Assembly (NCBI GenBank): GCA_002345725.1
Contig: DDWP01000104.1
Span: forward strand, 1-7,346
Reading direction: 5' to 3'
Origin: Candidatus Shapirobacteria bacterium UBA2283
GTDB lineage: Bacteria > Patescibacteriota > Microgenomatia > UBA12405
DNA length: 7,346 nt
Part shown: positions 5,330 through 7,346 of the stretch, in pieces
Layout of the letters: each line of letters starts with the position of its first letter
Numbering within the stretch: position 1 is the first letter of the stretch
The notes under the pieces: generated by a model
Told to the model about the DNA's origin: nothing
Databases searched by the model: none
Seen by the model: the letters and a program-made list of their open reading frames with translations, nothing else
Translations under genes and position numbers: made by a program

Positions 5330-6163
5330 ATGAATATAAACGCCGATACCAAAATCATCGCTCGTCTCCATACTAAGGCTAGCCCACGCGGTCTTAACAT
5401 CTATAATCCTTTTTTCGAGGAGGCCGGTATAAATGCTATTTATGTTTTGTTTTATGATACAGACTCTTCGAAATTAATTTCTGGAATCAGAAATCTGAAT
5501 ATGGCCGGTGCTATTACTGCTGGTTTTGAGTCTAACGATCAACTGCCGAATTTGCTTGATGAATTAGATGATGTCAGCAAATACATTGGTAAAGTAGGTT
5601 TTGTAAAAAATGATCATGGTAAATTTATTGGATCAACTCAAGGAGGAGAAGGTCTATTGCGCTCGATACAAAATATTTCCAACATTGCTGGTAAAAAAGT
5701 TGTTTTGATTGGTGGTGGTAATATCGCTAAAGCATTGTTGTTTAATATAAACAAATTAGATTCAAAACCTTCCGAAGTCGTCATCTTCAATCGGGACATG
5801 TCCAAACTTGAAAAACTGAAAGCCGACTTTAACTTTATTTCTGAAATTAAGCCACTAACAGACTTACACTTAGAGTCTGGTGATATCTTAATAAACGCTA
5901 CCGATATTGGCGGTAGTGAAGAAGATGGTTTGTATACAGAGTCTATCGTCAACAACTTTAATCAAATTGCCGACGTCACTTTCGAAAAAGAAAATACAAA
6001 TTTAGTCAACTTGGCTCGTAAATTAAATAAAAAAGTTTCTACTGGTTGGGATATGTTCACTTTTCAGGGACAGGTTATTCTAGAATCCATCCTTGAGACT
6101 ACTATCGACCCGGTTTTACTAAAGAAACATGTTGTTAATGGTTTGTCAGAAGTAGTGGTTTAA
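5330..6163 (+). CDS. Shikimate-dehydrogenase-like (AroE-fold) protein lacking the catalytic Lys and Asp, 277 aa
   Basis: The two-domain layout of AroE is clear. The N-terminal substrate domain (about 1-105) aligns from ASPRGLNIYN (17-26) through NAIYVLF. The NADP domain has VVLIGGGNIAKA (124-135), the basic FNRDMSKLEKL patch (153-163, N154-R155) that selects NADP, and ILINATDIG (186-194). TGWDMFTFQGQ (238-248) keeps the conserved Gln, Q246. But the N-V-T-x-P-x-K segment is AITAGFES (61-68), with E67 at the catalytic Lys position. The V-N-T segment is KVGFV (G90 for Asn), and the N-T-D-G segment is STQGG (G105 for catalytic Asp). It should bind NADP(H) but is unlikely to oxidise or reduce shikimate in the usual way. 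The ATG at 5330 is preferred to a TTG at 5297. The next gene follows after 1 bp. No other aromatic-pathway gene is in the window. Confidence 0.85.
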   Translation: MNINADTKIIARLHTKASPRGLNIYNPFFEEAGINAIYVLFYDTDSSKLISGIRNLNMAGAITAGFESNDQLPNLLDELDDVSKYIGKVGFVKNDHGKFIGSTQGGEGLLRSIQNISNIAGKKVVLIGGGNIAKALLFNINKLDSKPSEVVIFNRDMSKLEKLKADFNFISEIKPLTDLHLESGDILINATDIGGSEEDGLYTESIVNNFNQIADVTFEKENTNLVNLARKLNKKVSTGWDMFTFQGQVILESILETTIDPVLLKKHVVNGLSEVVV

Positions 6164-6164
6164 T

Positions 6165-7148
6165 ATGCAAAATCGTGTTGGCCTTGGAACATTTCCATTA
6201 GTTGGTGTTTTTAAAGAGATTGATAAAGAATCTGCTAAAAACATTGTTCGTCAGTTCATTAATGAAGGAGGTTATTACCTAGACACTGCTCCGAACTACG
6301 GTTTTGGCTATATGGAAACCCTGTTGGGAGAAGTCTTAAAAGAATTTCCCAGAGATAAATATTACGTCGCCACCAAATGTGGCTATATTGATGTTGAAGA
6401 TAAGACATTTCAAACTTTGGTTAAAAGTAGTAAATACGATGATGTTATCCGCGAGTGTGATCGTTCTTTAAAGAGGCTAAATATGGACTTTATTGATTTA
6501 TATATGGTCCACAATCCCGATAAAAACACTCCTTTCGATGAAACCATGAGGGCTCTAACCAAACTACGAGATGAAGGCAAGATCGGTAAAATCAGTGTAT
6601 CAAATGTTAACCTAGATGAACTGAAAGGGTATAACTTAAATGGAGATATTTCTTATGTTGAAAACCGTTTTAATTTAATTAGCCGAAGTTTAAGCTCTGA
6701 GTTTGAAAAATATCTACTCGACCACGATATTAAACTAATTCCTTACCACCTTTTGGATATCGGTATGTTAACCGGTATTGCCTTTGAAAACTATAAGTTA
6801 AGGCCAGGGGATATGCGTGAAGGTTTAAAATATTGGAGTCAAGAAAATCAAGACATTATTTTTGCCTGGGTACGAGAAAAGCTGGCACCAATTTCCAAAA
6901 AGCTTGGCATAACTATTGGTCAACTTAATATTGCTTGGGCATTAAAACAAAAATTTATTGATTTTGTAATTGTCGGTACTACCAATCCAAAATATTTAAC
7001 GATTAATTTAAATGCCAACCAGATTGATCTTTCTTTGGAAACTCTAGAAGAAATGGAAAAAATATATCTAGAGTTAGAAACAGACATCAAAAATAAATTT
7101 GGAAAATCAATTAGAGAATTCCGTGGTTTTAACGAAAAGTTTTATTAA
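6165..7148 (+). CDS. Aldo/keto reductase, 327 aa
   Basis: This is a second TIM-barrel aldo/keto reductase. The N terminus is compact, beginning directly in the first strand (VGLGTFPL). The tetrad is complete: D40 and Y45 (YLDTAPNYG), K71 (VATKCGY) and H116 (YMVHNP). KIGKISVSN (139-147), NRFNLISR (167-174) and VIVGTTNP (268-275) match family strands and the cofactor loop. It shares with the first aldo/keto reductase of the cassette the G-L/M-L-T-G loop followed by DMR, so both belong to the same broad subgroup but are strongly diverged. Start codon and preceding stop are 1 bp apart, indicating co-transcription with the AroE-like gene. The ATGCAAAAT start resembles those of the two SDR genes. 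Substrate unknown. It is the last plus-strand gene and converges on a minus-strand gene. Confidence 0.92.
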   Translation: MQNRVGLGTFPLVGVFKEIDKESAKNIVRQFINEGGYYLDTAPNYGFGYMETLLGEVLKEFPRDKYYVATKCGYIDVEDKTFQTLVKSSKYDDVIRECDRSLKRLNMDFIDLYMVHNPDKNTPFDETMRALTKLRDEGKIGKISVSNVNLDELKGYNLNGDISYVENRFNLISRSLSSEFEKYLLDHDIKLIPYHLLDIGMLTGIAFENYKLRPGDMREGLKYWSQENQDIIFAWVREKLAPISKKLGITIGQLNIAWALKQKFIDFVIVGTTNPKYLTINLNANQIDLSLETLEEMEKIYLELETDIKNKFGKSIREFRGFNEKFY

Positions 7149-7156
7149 TCCTTGTA

Positions 7157-7178
7157 GAGACGCCATGCATGGCGTCTC
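7157..7178. repeat. Perfect 22-bp palindrome just after the last plus-strand gene
   Basis: The arms are GAGACGCCATG and its exact reverse complement, with no loop, 8 bp after the aldo/keto reductase stop. No T-run follows on either strand, so it does not look like a normal terminator. The left flank TTGTA has no mirrored TACAA on the right. From memory this resembles short palindromic intergenic repeats (TTGTAGAGACG...) spread through many bacterial genomes; that cannot be tested here. Confidence 0.7.
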
Positions 7179-7202
7179 AATTTAAGAATCAATTTATTCA
7201 TC

Positions 7203-7232
7203 AAAAAACCTCCCGATTACTCGGGAGGTTTT
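7203..7232 (-). terminator. Rho-independent terminator of the minus-strand gene
   Basis: The inverted repeat 7205-7216 / 7221-7232 forms a 12-bp stem (GC-rich core CCTCCCGA) with a 4-nt loop. On the minus strand it is followed by a run of six T residues (bases 7208-7203), 20 bp past the minus-strand stop codon. On the plus strand only four T's follow, so it may also weakly stop transcription of the aldo/keto reductase message. Confidence 0.85.
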
Positions 7233-7251
7233 GAGTGTTACTAGAAATAGA

Positions 7252-7346
7252 TTAGTATCTATCGCCACCACCACCATAACCACCTTGGTTACCACCACCG
7301 AAACCGGTGTTGCGTGGACCACGGGAATAGTTATCTCTTCGTGGAG
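7252..7346 (-). CDS. C-terminal tail of a Gly/Arg-rich protein, probably RRM RNA-binding protein (runs off right edge)
   Basis: Reading from the right edge on the minus strand gives 30 codons ending in TAA (7254-7252). The sequence has Arg-rich PRRDNYSRGPRN, then GFGGG, GGYGGGG and a final DRY. This low-complexity Gly/Arg/Tyr tail is typical of small bacterial single-RRM RNA-binding proteins (also cold-shock-associated), where it follows the RNP motifs. The RRM itself would be outside the window, so the assignment rests on the tail alone; other Gly-rich nucleic-acid-binding proteins, such as single-stranded DNA-binding protein, are possible. The gene has its own terminator 20 bp downstream. 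Confidence 0.65.
   Translation of the reverse strand, partial: PRRDNYSRGPRNTGFGGGNQGGYGGGGDRY

Noticed and set aside
7157..7178. Palindrome as terminator of the plus-strand cassette
   Set aside because: No T-run follows the hairpin on the plus strand and the palindrome has no loop; the hairpin at 7203-7232 is the better terminator.

Overview
The window is a gene-dense, AT-rich bacterial segment. Genes are short and mostly 0-25 bp apart, there is essentially no Shine-Dalgarno sequence before any start codon, and the right edge carries the tail of a Gly/Arg-rich RNA-binding protein. Together with small versions of common families, this suggests a streamlined genome of the Candidate Phyla Radiation (Patescibacteria, perhaps Microgenomates-like). 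That placement is inference: no rRNA or other marker gene is present. The standard code fits, because an SDR gene ends at its expected family C-terminus on a tandem TGA TGA.

Layout. 1-547 (minus) is the N-terminal 182 codons of an acyltransferase-3 family membrane protein, running off the left edge. Divergent from it, with only 23 bp between start codons, is an unrecognised membrane protein (571-1029). Then on the plus strand come a very small P-loop kinase-like protein (1044-1427), a GreA-family transcript cleavage factor (1452-1907) and a peptidase S51 (peptidase E-like) protein (1914-2537). From 2541 to 7148 there is a run of six genes, five of which look like NAD(P)H-dependent oxidoreductases: SDR, SDR, small cupin, aldo/keto reductase, shikimate-dehydrogenase-like protein, aldo/keto reductase. 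A perfect 22-bp palindrome and a Rho-independent terminator fill the gap to a convergent minus-strand gene (7252-7346).

Two points stand out. First, many starts have a -10 box (TATAAT or close, sometimes with extended TGn) ending only 5-8 nt before the ATG. That spacing puts transcription start at or next to the start codon, so the mRNAs are probably leaderless. At the divergent pair the two -10 elements lie on opposite strands of the same 10 bp. Second, the shikimate-dehydrogenase-like protein keeps the NADP-binding half and the C-terminal Gln but has lost the catalytic Lys and Asp. It sits between two aldo/keto reductases whose catalytic tetrads are intact, so the cassette may carry out an uncharacterised carbonyl or polyol conversion rather than aromatic biosynthesis. 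The substrate cannot be read from the sequence.
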